From Pseudogymnoascus destructans (taxonomy: Eukaryota > Ascomycota > Leotiomycetes > Thelebolales > Thelebolaceae), in the NCBI RefSeq assembly GCF_001641265.1, contig NW_020167551.1:149493-213492 (forward strand): a stretch of DNA of 64,000 nt. Reading direction: 5' to 3'. Below are positions 42,987-55,142 of this stretch, one piece after another (position 1 is the stretch's first letter; every line of letters starts with the position of its first letter). The notes under the pieces are model-generated. The model did no database searches. It was not told the origin of the DNA and was given only the letters and a program-made list of their open reading frames with translations. Both the position numbers and the translations under genes were made by a program.

Positions 42987-44795
42987 TTACAGATACGCAA
43001 GCGTATTATCTTCGTTGATTCTTCCAACTATCCCCAAGCTAGCCTCGCCGCCAACAACGGCAGGTCCTCTGGCAACAACCTTGGCATCGTCAACACAGTG
43101 TCACATCAATGGGGTCAAGCGAGCTTACCTCTCCTTGTATTTCTTCATCCGTCACCTTCCTATGTTTGGTGTCCTTCAACAACACCTCCACGCTGCTGAC
43201 AGGGGCTCCGAAGTGCGAGTATTGTCCAGGCTCCTTAGGACCGGCTCGATAATCGTAAAACGAGGTCTGTGTCACTGCACCCGCAACCTTTGCTGCAGTT
43301 AAAGCATAGACGACCCGCGCACCTGTGAATATCCTCAAGTCATTCAACGCCAATGCGCTCAGTGGCGGTGAGTTGCCACCAGCCTGCTCAGAGACGAAAA
43401 CGAAGCGCAGCTTTCCTGGAGTCGTTCCGATGGCTGGCTTCAGGCCGTCGTTGAGGCGTGAGAACATGGAGGCAACCGGCATCACACCGTTTTCGGTGAG
43501 CGTGCGGGTTTGGAACCAGTGGATCAGGTTATACACAACGTTCGACAGCTTGGCTGCGGTGTTGGCATGTACCTGAGCAAGCGTGTGTGCAGATGCTACG
43601 ATGATAGTAGGGGCGACGCCACGGGTGGCGTTGCGAAGGTTAGTTTCACGGCTAGCGACTGAGTTGAGGGCCAGAGAAGCATTGTAATATAATGCGGCTA
43701 GGGTAAGGACGAGAGTGTAGTTCGAAGAAAGCGAGTCGGCTGGAAAAAAGAGGTCGGAGCGGCCGATTTTCTGGGTGGTGGGGATAGCAGAGATCTGGGC
43801 GGAGATAGCGGACACGAGATTGCCATGAGTGTATTCGACTAATTCCCCAGGCTCGTGAATCTCGGGAAACCAGAATGAAAGGACATTCTTTGGCGTGGTC
43901 TTGTCGAGTGGCGGAAGCTCAGCGGAAACGTTAGATTGCTCTTCGACAACCTCTTGCCATGTAGAAACGTGGATTGCACCGCCGGATCCTGTTGGGACCT
44001 CATCCCAGTCCAAGTGCTTGCTGCCCTCGTCGACCACCCAGATCAGGTTCTTTAATCCTGCATAGTCCTTGGTGACTGCATCGAATGGTAGATTTCCCAC
44101 AGCTGTAACCAATGTATCCGCCTCGGAAACCTTTAGCATATCAGCAACAACATGCCCGGGTTGATCGTAGGGTAAGATGATGGGCGTTAAATCGTAGAAT
44201 GTGCACGCGAAAAGCGCCGCCAGTAGTTCGATTGAGTTCGGTAGGTATATTGCCACACGGCTTCCTCCATGGTGCTTAAGATATTGTCCGATAATGTTGA
44301 TTTGTTTCGAGACCTCATCTGTTTTACATTAGATTGGTGTAACCACCAGAATGAAAGCTTACCAAGATCGTGGTCAACGGTCTGCTCTGGGCCGACGATG
44401 GTAATAATGCGTCCCTTTTCGCCGGTAGGATTGCCCTCGGGATCAGTCCTCCCTCTAACAGCCTTCCTCCATACATCTCTCAGATCTCCATTGCGTCCCC
44501 TCGACCATTTGTTCTGTCCCGGATCTTTGACATTCAACCCAGTGTTTAATTCCATGCCATGGGGCGAAGAATGAGACCTGTACACAGACGACTCTCCCGG
44601 ATTTCGAACTGGTGAAGGTTGCGCCTGGCGCGACAATAGCATAGGGTGGGTATCAGGATCTCGTCCCCAGACCGTGAGGACCGTAGCAAATATGATAAGG
44701 CCGCCGACGAGGCTGGTGGAGTAAACATCCCAATCGCTGAAGATGCGGGTGACAAGCTCGTCCGTCGCGAGCAGCATATTATCAAAGGTTACCAT
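42987..44795 (-). CDS. AMP-binding (ANL superfamily) protein lacking key catalytic motifs
   Basis: Exons on the minus strand: 44795..44363, 44318..43129, 43079..42987, giving 571 residues in consistent phase. One N-terminal membrane segment (TSLVGGLIIFATVLTVWG) is followed by an AMP-binding fold: SKQINIIGQYLKHHGGSRVA then IYLPNSIELLAALFACTF, and near the end EEIQGEVVARGPAVVGGEAS. The usual P-loop (S/T-G-x-T-G-x-P-K-G) is absent; the corresponding place reads LVEYTHGNLVSA. The protein stops after the VRGP block (NEDNTLAYL), so the mobile C-terminal domain with the catalytic Lys is missing. It is therefore probably not an active acyl/aryl-CoA ligase; it may be a membrane-anchored binding or regulatory relative. 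This short form with its conserved splice sites looks like an intact gene. Confidence 0.8.
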
Positions 44796-45241
44796 CTTGC
44801 CGGTTATGAGTTTGAGCTGGGCAACAAACGTTGAGAAGAACGGAGTTTGAGAATCTCGTCGAGCTTGGTAGTCTACGTGGCAGGGCCCGACTCCCCGAAG
44901 GCGGATATGGGTGGCAGAATTGATTAGCGTTGCAAGGGGGGGGCCTTTGAATCTCACGAGCCATAACAAAACAAAGCCTCAAGCATTCCAGATGGGTGAC
45001 AACTGATCAACGACAATAATGATAATCTAGACGAAGTACTAACCACGCAGGAATTCGACTTGAACGCCCCGAGGAGACGCCCGACTAACCGAATTGAAAG
45101 GTATTTGGCTGTCGCCACGCAATGTCAAGACCATCGTAACTGACAAGCCATAGCAACATAAATCAACGGCCTCACCCCAATGCAGTAGACTGGAAACTCG
45201 AGACGAAACACCCGTGCAATAGAAACTCTTGAGGCGTCATC
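44796..45241. promoter_or_regulatory. Bidirectional promoter region, AMP-binding / POM34
   Basis: 446 bp between divergent start codons. A GGGGGGG run lies at 44937-44943. No coding frame or specific site recognised. Confidence 0.45.
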
Positions 45242-46117
45242 ATGTCAGCCCCTGTCATGAAGCTTTCAACTCCCTCGAAAGCCCCGTCAACACCAACTGC
45301 GCAAACAACACCATCCACGCCCCAAACAGGAACATGGCAACATCCACGCTTCGCTGAAATCGCGCGCCGCCAAAACGCCACGACCTTCTCCGACCGCAAT
45401 GTCCGCTCCGTGGTCTACAACGTCGGGAGTCTACTCTTCTGCTGGATTGGCGAGAACTTCATTCAATCAAAGTAAGCCGACCCCATTGTCCCCTGCCGCC
45501 GCTATGAACAAACCACTGACCCGCTCACCTCCAGACTCCCATCCATAATCGACCTCACCTCCAGCCTCCAACCCTACCCCCAATACATCTACAACCTCCT
45601 CCGCCTCCTCTTCCTAGCCAACATCCTCATCGCCATCCTCCCCCTCCTCCGCCCCAAAGACACCCTCGCCGACATCCCCCTCACCCCAGCGCAACGCTCC
45701 CTCCTCGGCCTCCCCGCCTCCTCCACCCCCCCAACCCCCGGCTCAACCTACATCACTCCCCCCCGCTACGCGCGCTCCCCCGCGCCCCGCAACTCCGGCT
45801 CGAACACCAGCTCCCCGATCTCCGGCAGCCCGTTGAGCGGTCGCAATAGTCCGATAAACGGCACCGAGGGAGGGAGAGGGAGCCCGTTCAACCCGAATGC
45901 GAGCCCGTTGCTTCATAAGACGTTCAATAATCAGAGGAGGGATAGCTATGGGAGCCCGAGTCCGCTTGGGAGAGTTGGAGGGGCGGAGCCGGGGACGCCG
46001 AGTCCGAGTGGTGCGGGGAAGGCGAGCGTGGGGTTGAATAGCAAGTGGTTGTATGAGAAGGGACGGAGGACTAGCCAGGGCGGGTCTGGTGGGCGATTGT
46101 TCAATAAGTTGGATTAG
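45242..46117 (+). CDS. pom34: Nuclear pore membrane protein POM34-like
   Basis: Exons 45242..45471 and 45535..46117 (phase 2) give 270 residues. Thr/Pro-rich N-terminus, then WQHPRFAEIARRQNATTFSD and RNVRSVVYNVGSLLFCW (first membrane segment), then YNLLRLLFLANILIAILPLL (second), then PKDTLADIPLTPAQRSLLGL. That order matches the fungal POM34 family: two close membrane segments and the LTPxQRxLLGL motif. Yeast Pom34 anchors the nuclear pore with Pom152 and Ndc1. The rest is a Ser/Pro/Gly-rich tail with repeated SPxSG and SPF/SPL motifs (FG-poor), ending WLYEKGRRTSQGGSG. The membrane topology is inferred. Confidence 0.85.
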
Positions 46118-46556
46118 TGGGTGCGGTGCGGATTAATGGAAGCTTGAGTTTGAGACGCGGGCGGAGGATGGGTGCACTGGCGTATATGATTTTGCCATTT
46201 TAGAGTTTTGGTGCATGGCTTTGGTCGCCACGGCGGCCAGGAGTTTTTGTGTAGAAACACGATCGATGACACACGTTAAAAAACTACATGCGTATCCGTG
46301 CACTTGGATCTTGTGGCCCTTTGAAGTAATGTTTGACTCGTTTGTACAATTCTGCGTGCTTCTAGTTTACACTCTATGCAATGACCTGTAGACACTGTAT
46401 ATATATATATAGGAAAGTGAAGGATATCTCTCTTATACCGTTTATAGTATTTCCCCAATCCCTTCTATAATGCAATAATGCCGCAAAATCAGATACGCTC
46501 TCCATCGCCAGATCCAGTTTGGCGACGCGGCAAATGATTCCAAAAAAACGCCTTCC
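46118..46556. other. Convergent intergenic region
   Basis: 3' flanks of POM34 and the hydrolase-like gene. A TATATATATATATAGG stretch lies at 46397-46412. No gene seen. Confidence 0.5.
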
Positions 46557-48555
46557 CTATTCCTCCCAGATATAACCCCACCCCTCCACCCCCATCCTGC
46601 GCTGCAACCTCCTCCCCTTCTTCTTCCCCTTCGACTTCTCCGACGGCTCAAGCGGCTCCTGACTCTGCTTCCCCTTCGCATCACCCTTCCACGTCCCAGC
46701 AAGCTCCTGGTCCGTATAATACTCCTCCTCCATCTCCAACCTCCCATTCATCTCATCGAGCGATCCACCAGCCGACAACCCCTCAGGCGTCCACATCTGA
46801 ACCACCCTATCCGAGCTCCCCGTATCCCTCTCAGACATCTGCGTCCTCTGCAGAGCAAGACCAACAGCATCGAGCTCCTCACCCGCATCGAAGAACCCGC
46901 CCTGCTTCCCACGGCCCTCCATATACGACACCGCCTCCTGCAACCCCGCAGCCTGGCCATCTTGTGTCCACACCGCCTTACTCAGCTCCCTCACACCCGC
47001 AACGATAGTCTCGGCATTCTCCCACGGCAGACCCGGCAGTCCCTTGCGGCGCGAGATATGCACCACGCGATGCCTCGTCTCCGCCCACACCGGACTCTTA
47101 AAGCTCCCCGAGTCGCCAAGCGCGCCCTCAAACGCAGTGATAGCTATCGGGCACCCACCACCACTCGGTGCCGTCCTCTCAGCAGCCTCCTTCCTCACCT
47201 CTGCGTCCGCGCCGCTCCAGAGCCGCAGCGCGGCTTCGGGGCCAGGCAGCCACGCGAGCTGGAGGATGGTTGTTATTTCCGCCTTGGTGAGGGTGTGGTT
47301 TGGGGATATGCGCTCGAGGCCGAGGAGGGTGAGGGAGAGCATGCCGGTGGGGGAGTCGCAGAGGGCGTAGGCGAGGGTTAGGGTCAGGTCGCCGGAGAGG
47401 TGGCTTTTGGAGAGGCGTGTTGCTTCGTCGGTGGTGGAGAAGACGGGGCGCTTGAGGAGGGAGGGGCCGGTGCCTTGGCGGTCGAGGACGGGTCGACGGG
47501 GGGTGTGGTCGAGGGGCTCGGAGACGGTGGTGGCGTCCAGTTCGGCGGGGCTGGGGGGTGCGATGCTGGGTTGGTCGGAGGGACGGCGGGTTGAGGCTGC
47601 CCAGTCTGCAGCGGTGTAGCCGAATATGGAAGCGTGGAAGAACTTGGCGAAGGAGTACTTTAGGTAGCCTAGTGGTGCCGATGTTGGACTCGGACTTAGG
47701 ACTGCGGGATCGATGATGTGCATTCCGAGGCAATTTGAGCTGTACCTCTCGGCGATGAGACGGGGGAGGTGATAGTCGATGTTCGCGGGGCTGGCTGCCG
47801 CAGAGCCGGTGCCAGTGGCCAAGTACTGGTTATAACCTAGTATCGACATGAGGTGGTTGAAGATGTAGGCCGTTGAGGCGAGGAGCGGGTCGTTCGGCGA
47901 GGTATTGAATGGGTCGCTGAAACCGAGGCCGGGAAGCGAGGGAACGACGAGGTCGTATGCTTGGCCTCCATCTGCCGGTGAGTGGAGGGCGGCGAAGATT
48001 GGTGAGAATGAAAGGTTTGTGAATGGAAATGAGGGGAGGAGTAGCAGCGGGATAGCATTGGCGGACCGCGACTTGATGTGGATGAAGTGAATGCGGAGTG
48101 GCTTCTTGTTCTCAGCCCCGGGAGGAGTAATAGAGACGCGGAATTGCGGGAGGGTATCATTGAATAACTGTTCTTGTCTGCGCCAATCGTATGTTTCGAG
48201 CCTGCCAGTTTTGTTAGGACCTCTGTAATCGGGGGGGTATATAAAGGGTTGAGGTTGTCATGGCGTACCAGTAGTCTACCAATGGCTCAATGATGGACTT
48301 GGGCGTGCCCATCTCCCATTCCCTCCCCTTCTCAAGCGTGAGATGATGCGGCAACCGCGTAACCTCAAGCTTCTTCCTCGTGAGCTCGAGATATTTTGAC
48401 GATACCTAACATCCGCTGTCAGCATATTCCAACCACCTTCTTGGCCAGCTTGCCCGGCAACTCAGGTACTAGAGAGCAGTAAAGTTACTTACATGGGCCC
48501 TATAAGTTCTAACCTCCTCGGGAGATCCTCCAACCTTTACAAAACTGTCATCCAT
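46557..48555 (-). CDS. Epoxide-hydrolase-like alpha/beta protein without the catalytic residues
   Basis: Exons on the minus strand: 48555..48493, 48405..48269, 48201..46557, giving 614 residues. An epoxide hydrolase N-terminal region is clear: LEKGREWEMGTPKSIIEPLV then DYWLETYDWRRQEQLFNDTL. An alpha/beta fold follows (LLLLPSFPFTNLSFSPIFAA, VVPSLPGLGFSDPFN). The HGWP oxyanion motif is replaced by PSFP. The GGDWG nucleophile elbow is replaced by ATGTGS. The usual GGHF base region reads RKGLPGLPWENAE. All three catalytic elements therefore look lost, while the frame is intact. The protein also has an insert after FGYTAADWAAST and a basic C-terminal tail (EKSKGKKKGRRLQRR) beyond the usual ~400 residues. 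Likely a non-catalytic relative; role unknown. Confidence 0.8.
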
Positions 48556-49288
48556 GTTGGGTAATTGCGTATTCCATATAAAAAATCGACAAAGGCGTAC
48601 GTATGGTATGGTAAGGAAGGTGAACAAACGCCGCAGGAGCTCACATGGAATTATCTGTTTCCAAGTATTTCGACAAGCCGCCGTTTTATTTCCCAACGTA
48701 GAGCTACTAAAATGGTGGCGAGGATGGGGCCGATATGGTGCCTTGGAGAGGTCAGGAAGTCGCGCATCTGTGCCAATCCGCGACAATCTACGGAGCAACG
48801 AGGCCAATCTTATCTCTACTTGCCATTGTGGATGGGCGTTCCCCACCATTCGGCATAAACTAAATCAGCTCCGAGCGAGCTAAACTTGAAGAGGTTAGGG
48901 GTAATTGACTCGGGACCCCTCAACGACGTCACAGGGAACAGGGGGTTATGTACTGTAGCCCTAGGGGCCCTGGTTCTCCACTGAGGTACTTATAATAGTA
49001 CTTACGACTCTGTGTTGGAGCATGTACCTATTCCCAGAAGATAGAGCTCGGAAAGTACTCCGTAGGGTCTACGGCACCAGATTCACCACTCGAAACACAA
49101 AACGCTACTATCATGACTTATTTATCTCATAACTGCGACTTATGTTCCGCTCATGTACTTCCTCGCCCAGTCCACCTCGGTTTCCCATCCCATGAACGCC
49201 AGCGCTGAAACGACAGGTACTGAAGGAAACCCAGCTCTGCACAGATAGACAATAAACCCCTCATTCACCCCTTCAGACCACCGCACTT
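48556..49288. other. Intergenic, no gene seen
   Basis: Between the starts of the hydrolase-like gene and the 3' end of HID-1 (both minus strand). No domain-bearing frame. AGGTACTTATAATAGTACTTA at 48984-49004 is a short imperfect palindrome. Confidence 0.45.
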
Positions 49289-52227
49289 CTAGGCGACGCC
49301 GCCCTCGCCCCCATTCCCATCCCCGCCCTGCGATGATCCCCTGTTATTACCCGCCTGCTGTGCATTCCCCGTAGTCCCTCCCACCGCCAGCTGCCCTACC
49401 CTCCCTAGATTCATGCTGCCGATGCGCGACACGATGTTGCTCCCCAGGGCATCAACCGCGCCTCTCGGGCTCGCCAAACTCGGTCCTTGCGCTGCGGTCT
49501 CCTGGACGCGGAAGAGGCGCATTGACGTCCCGTTCCATACGCCTACTGTCCCCTTGCTGACCTGCATCTCGCTGACGTACACGAAGCTCCATAGGAGGGA
49601 CTCGTACCAGCCCAGGCTCAGGGGTGACCACTCGAAGGACTGGACGCGGATGGCGCTGGGCTCGATGCCGTGCGGCTGTGAGTCTTGAATGATGCGCAGG
49701 ATGGATGTGCTTCCTTCTGTACCGGAGCCCGTGCGTGGGAGCAGCGGGGTAACTTGGTCGATGATGTTGAGGATCGTGTGGAGCGGTAGGATTGGGAGCC
49801 AGGACTCGATCCACTGTGCGGACGGTTCGAATTGGCCGTTGGCGTTTTGGGTTGGTCCGCCGAGGCTGGTTATGCTGTTTTGGCGGGAGAATGTGGGAGT
49901 GCCTGCTGGTCTTTTGCCGCGGGCTTTTTCAGACATACCGCGGACCTGGGTTGGGACCGCGTCATCCATATCGGATGTTATGGATGACGCACGCGAGGGC
50001 TGGTAAGTGGGCGTAGAGTATGATGGTGTCATAGCATGGCCATCGTCGGTCTCGGGGTCATCGTCGTCGTCGTCTCCGATGGCAAATGTGTTCTCTTCCT
50101 CGGGCACATTTTGCTGAGAGGGGCGACGGTGCTGAGCTGTAGTTGGGCTCTGAATGCTGTCCATGGAAAACCTAGGTAACTCGCCGTCGTTTGTTGGATC
50201 TCCGCTTTCATTTGCCTCCTTGCGGCGCTGGTTTTGCCGCTCAATTTCGGCCTGCCCACCTTCCAGCGTGAAAGACCGTAAGGCTTGAAAGCGTTTCCTG
50301 TTCCGGATAATGGAATAGATGAAGCTTGGATTTTCTGTTTGGTCAGCTGTCGTTCTTAAAGGGTATAAGGATATATCACGTACTATGATATTGGTGCTCA
50401 ATAATTGCATTCATCGACTCTAGCAACGATTGTAAGAGTTCATGGTTACTTTCGTTTGCGAGGAGGAATGAAGGCGCGGACATGGATGCAAATAAATGCT
50501 GGAGTTTCGAAGTCGTGATGGCGTTAATGGTAACAAGATAACCTGAAATGTTCGCGATGACTGCTAAAAGCGCAGGATAGACCGCTGATAGCTTGCCTTG
50601 ACTCGTGGTGATAATTGAGTAGATAGACTGTATCACAAAATCCGAGTATGATCCATTGAAAGATTGGATCCTGATACTCTGCGGCAATGTACCCTGAGCT
50701 AGGAATTTCTTGTTCAGGCTGGTACCGAAGTTCGGCTCCACGCTCAAGGTCTGTAATAAGAAGGCGCACATCTTCACTACTCCTTGCTTCGCTGGATCTA
50801 ACTTGTATTGGACAATGTAGAATATTAACAATATCACAAAGTCGTGTGAGCGATCCGTATCGATGATAAAAGACCGGAACCGCTTGTTGCATTGAGTGAT
50901 TTCCCAGAACAACTAAGAAAATTAGTAAATATTCAGCCCCCTTGATATATGTTACATACCATGATTATTTCCGGTGCGCACTTGGTTGATGCATGGCTTC
51001 CAGGCAGGTATGAGGTGTTTGCAACGATAGGCTGGTTTAATATCCTCGTCATACCATCTACCATAAACTGGAAATCCTGAGGTCTATGGAGGCGCCCGAG
51101 GCTACAGAAGGTTAGCGCATGAGCATTCGACACCGGATAAGGCACTCACAAATGGCGATAGTAATTCTTTTGAAGGTTCGACAGTCCAGCCTCAGGCACG
51201 GGATAAACCAATGCAACAAGAAGAAACTGGATAGCGTAGGTGACAAGTATCTGCTTGGGATCTTTGAAGACCATGTGATTGTATGGAACTGTCCAACTTG
51301 CCGGGTTATATTTTAAGGTCTGTATAGGTTAAAATGTGTACACTGTAGGACGTGAAGCTAAACTTACAGTGTTGAGCAAAGAACAAAGCACTGACAGGAC
51401 AACCTGCTTGTCAGCGCAAGTTGTGATATATGTAATTGCTTTGATTCCGACCACTGGCAGCATGTTTGCGCTCATATACATCGACTTAGATGTCAAAGTA
51501 AGTAACAGCCGCAAGATCTCGCAGCGGTTGCTTTCAAACTCCTTGCTCGTCCCAACGGGTGTGTTGCAACCGACCCCGCTCTGCCATATCGCGTATGAAA
51601 CCTTGTTCTTGCCTGTCGCCGGAATCGTGAACCCGCCGAAGAACAGAAGGTCGATGAGAGTGTCGATCAACTCTTCAGCAAGTGGTTTGGCATCTTCGTA
51701 TTTCTCATCCTCGGATAATGCCTTGTTCGGCGGCTGAGACGCCTCGGTATCGTCGAACAGCACATGTGGCGATATGGAAGCCTTCCTCGTCAGCTTCTTT
51801 CGCGGACCCCAAAATATCCTATCTTCCCATTCATGCAAACTGTCGGACTCGTATAAATATGGTAGAATTCGAGTGAGGACCCGCACGCAGTTGAGGGCGT
51901 CTTGTTCTGGAGCGATTTCTGGATCTGGAAAGCTTGGATGGTTCCGTAGCATGGAAAGCTGTGTGACGGTGACCACCATTAGAGTTTCTAGGTTTTCTTT
52001 GGCGTCATCTCTGGTCCGGCGGACGTCGGCTGGAGAAAAAAGATTGAAGACATCTTCAGCGCTTTCAGGAAGTTCCCAAAACTGCCAACTATTAGCTGAG
52101 AGTAACCTTGGTGTGTATGATGATAGCTCACAGAAGTCCAGTAGGGGTCATCAGCAGCAATATTTCGCTCTTCGGAGAGCTTAAATATGCCTTTCTTGAA
52201 GACAAGCTTCGAGTCAGAGGCGCCCAT
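49289..52227 (-). CDS. hid1: HID-1 family protein (Golgi/secretory pathway)
   Basis: Six exons on the minus strand: 52227..52132, 52081..51368, 51319..51150, 51101..50960, 50912..50384, 50334..49289, giving 898 residues with every phase consistent. The start MGASDSKLVFKKGIFKL has Gly2 and Ser/Lys around it, a good N-myristoylation signal, as known for HID-1. Conserved blocks: DDPYWTSFWELPESAEDVF, ALNCVRVLTRILPYLYES, LIDTLIDLLFFGGFTIP, LGRLHRPQDFQFMVDGMTRI, NKRFRSFIIDTDRSHDFVIL. HID-1 is a peripheral Golgi membrane protein needed for dense-core vesicle and secretory cargo sorting in animals; the fungal role is inferred. The C-terminal third is partly disordered (PEEENTFAIGDDDDDDPETD), with a later ordered block (WIESWLPILPLHTILNIIDQ). 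No defect seen. Confidence 0.93.
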
Positions 52228-52663
52228 GATGGTGGTTTCTGAGATTCATCGATGTGGTGGTTGGCAGCGAGGAACCCCATATTGAGGCCATTCGATTGAC
52301 CGGGGTTCTCGCCTCGGAGCCACCTTTCTCCGCAAATGGACAGGTCCAGGTTCACATCAAGCTTGTAGATCACGATATTCCCCATTTAGATTTAGTTTGA
52401 ATAGGATGTTAAGCTTCAATTTACTAGCTTTTACAATGACTGTATTTATAAAAAAATCCGTGGAATTGTACGTTTAATTCAATATTGTAAAAGCCTTGCC
52501 TATGAATGAGTTGTCATGTGATCTGCAGTTGACTTGGCCCTCTCGAGATGGAAACCTCAACAACACATTCTTGGCAAGTTCATGCCATCATAATCGCCTG
52601 CAATGTTAGGGAAAGAAGCCAGAATCTAGTATACACTATCTTACTCGTCAAACGTTCATCCCT
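52228..52663. promoter_or_regulatory. Bidirectional promoter region, HID-1 / Zn2Cys6 factor
   Basis: 436 bp between divergent starts. AT-rich centre (about 52420-52490). No operator recognised. Confidence 0.45.
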
Positions 52664-54883
52664 ATGTCCATTTCTAAGAAAAGCGCCTTCTCTTGCGACC
52701 AGTGCAGGAAGAGAAAGGTAAGATGTGGCGGGGAACAACCTTCCTGCAAGCGCTGTGTCGCACGAGAAGACACATGTGAATATAAATTACCTCCAACACT
52801 ATCATATACCCAAAAGTTGGAAAGCAGAATCGAGGAATTGGAGCGCCTAGTGTCACAGCTACAAATACCGCCAGCGAAGGAGGCCAGTGGGTCCCCGCAA
52901 CCTGGATCTTCTAAACCGAGAAGTGGGCTTCCACCGGTCTCCTTTGAAGGTTTGAAATTTGATAACCAGGGATCCATTACTTATCATGGGGCAACAGGGT
53001 TTTTCCATTTACCGAATGCTACGTCGGACAAGCCATCCACTGGTATTGAGTCAGATGACCCGTCAGCAAGCCTTGATGGCGAACGCATAAGGCAGAAGCT
53101 CGTCAGCAATGCATGGCACCAACGAGCTTTGGAGACCTTTGCAAAAACGCCGGTGAGAACCTATCCAACAAGTTACATGCGGGAAGGATAACTAAACAGT
53201 TACAGGAACCGTTTCAGTTTTTGCTCAAAACCCACTGGTGTTGGATTCAACCTCTGTTCAACTTTGTATATAGGCCGGCTTTCACACGTATTTATCTTCC
53301 CAAAATCTTACCAACGGTGGCTAATACAGAAAAAGGTGATATGGAGGTCTCGGGCCCGTATTATTCGCATGCATTGCTAAATACTATGCTATCGCATTCT
53401 ATTCGTTGGTGTAAAAAGAGCCAGATTAGTCACTTGCTTGTGCCATATGAGGATGGCGAAGTATTCTCTCGACAGGCACGCACCTTACTTTTTGATGGGT
53501 TGAGAACTGGCCAAAGCAGCATTCCTACAGTCCAAACTCTTCTCTTGTTAAGCGCACAAGAATGTAGCTATGGCAATCGTACCCAGGCGTGGTTGTACAG
53601 TGGCATGGCATTTAGGCTGATCGAGGATCTCGGTATCTGCATTGATGGCCAAAAATATGCCGGGTCAGTACAGCTATCAGATGAAGATATTGAGATTAGG
53701 CGACGTGTTTTCTGGAGCTGCTACTTTTGGGATAAGATGATCAGTCTCTATCTTGGCAGGTCCCCGACGTTGCAGCATTCGAACGTTAGCCCGCCTCAAA
53801 TCATGTGTCAGTACCCCTCCGCAGTTGTGTTACTATTGCTTATACGTGCTTGCAGTGGATGATTCGGCAGAAACCGAGCTTTGGAGCCCGCATGGTATTG
53901 TATATTCCGAAGGCATGGAATACGCACCTACACAGGCTCATTCTATATCCTGCTTCGTGAGAATGTGCCAACTCTCCGAAATATTCAATCAGATCCTCAT
54001 ACACATATATGACCCGCTGCAAGAAAACTGCGAAGACGAGATTCAGACTTGTATCATGGTTGAAGGCGAGGCTCTGAAATTGTGGTGGAAAGAACTCCCA
54101 AATTTTCTCAGGATCGATCCCAGAGAAATGCCACTTCAGTGCCCGCCTAGCCATATTGTCACTCTGAAGTATGTCGCATGTACTGTAATTAAATGTGGTA
54201 CCGTGTGCTAACGAATCCTAGTTGCTTATACCATACCTTTACGATTCTTCTTTATCGGCCAATGCTATTTCAACGCTCGGATGTCACCGACCAAAAGCCA
54301 GAGCCGAATCATCTAGTGGAGTGTATTTCGTCTGCCACTTCAATTATTGCGATCTTCGACTTATTTTGCAAAACGTTTGGAGACAACTATTGTATTCTCT
54401 CACTGTCTTACAGTGTTTATACGGCAGCATCGATATTCTTGCTCCAAATTCAAGCTGGGATGTCGCGGGATGAACAGACCTTAGCACGGCTGAAGTTCTC
54501 TATATACTCCCTCGAACGGGTAAAATCAACTAACCCAGGTAGGCATTCTCCATGCTTTATGTTGCCCCAGCTTACAGATTCGTATAGTAATTACCAGTGC
54601 ATTGGACTTAATTACCAAAGCACTCTCCAGATTAGACATCGACCTATCAGGACTTGCCATCCAAAGTCTTGCCCCTACAGGTTATACCCCGCCTGTCCAG
54701 GGTGAATTCCTCCCTCTTGTAGCCGACTCGGTGCCAATTGTACCGCAGGTAGGAGCAGATGGCAATTTGCAGGATGCATACGTTTACAATTTCAATCCTG
54801 ACAACTTCGAGGTGACAAAGGAGGTGCTGGAAGCCTTTTCATCTCTGGAGCCCATCGATGCGACAGTGTCGCGATTGTGGTAA
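52664..54883 (+). CDS. Zn2Cys6 transcription factor with fungal-specific TF domain
   Basis: Exons 52664..53152, 53200..53806, 53856..54168, 54222..54519, 54578..54883 give 670 residues in consistent phase. The zinc cluster has Cys at 11, 14, 21, 28, 31 and 38 (C-X2-C-X6-C-X6-C-X2-C-X6-C), then a linker and a coiled-coil dimerisation stretch (YTQKLESRIEELERLVSQLQ), so CGG-type palindromes are the expected targets. The middle has the fungal-specific TF domain: AWLYSGMAFRLIEDLGI, EIRRRVFWSCYFWDKMISLY, LDDSAETELWSPHG. It is a DNA-binding regulator in the nucleus. It lies beside an amidohydrolase and an MFS transporter, so it may control them. Start: first ATG upstream of the zinc cluster. Confidence 0.92.
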
Positions 54884-55142
54884 TAGGGCTATTAAAACAA
54901 TGACGAATGCCAATAATTGTCCTGGCATGCTTGTCAAAGGCTCTGGCGGCCCAAGAATAGAGTTCACACATCATCACTATGCCACTTTCGGACACGCTGA
55001 TACATGCTGCAATAACCTGCTATCTTTGCATCGTGTTGGCCTTGGGTATGTCTCGCCTTTCTAAATTTTATCATTAATCGCTCGGCTGTGGTCAGCTCTC
55101 TCGTGGTTATTATCACAAATCATCTGCTGCCTCGTGTAAGTT

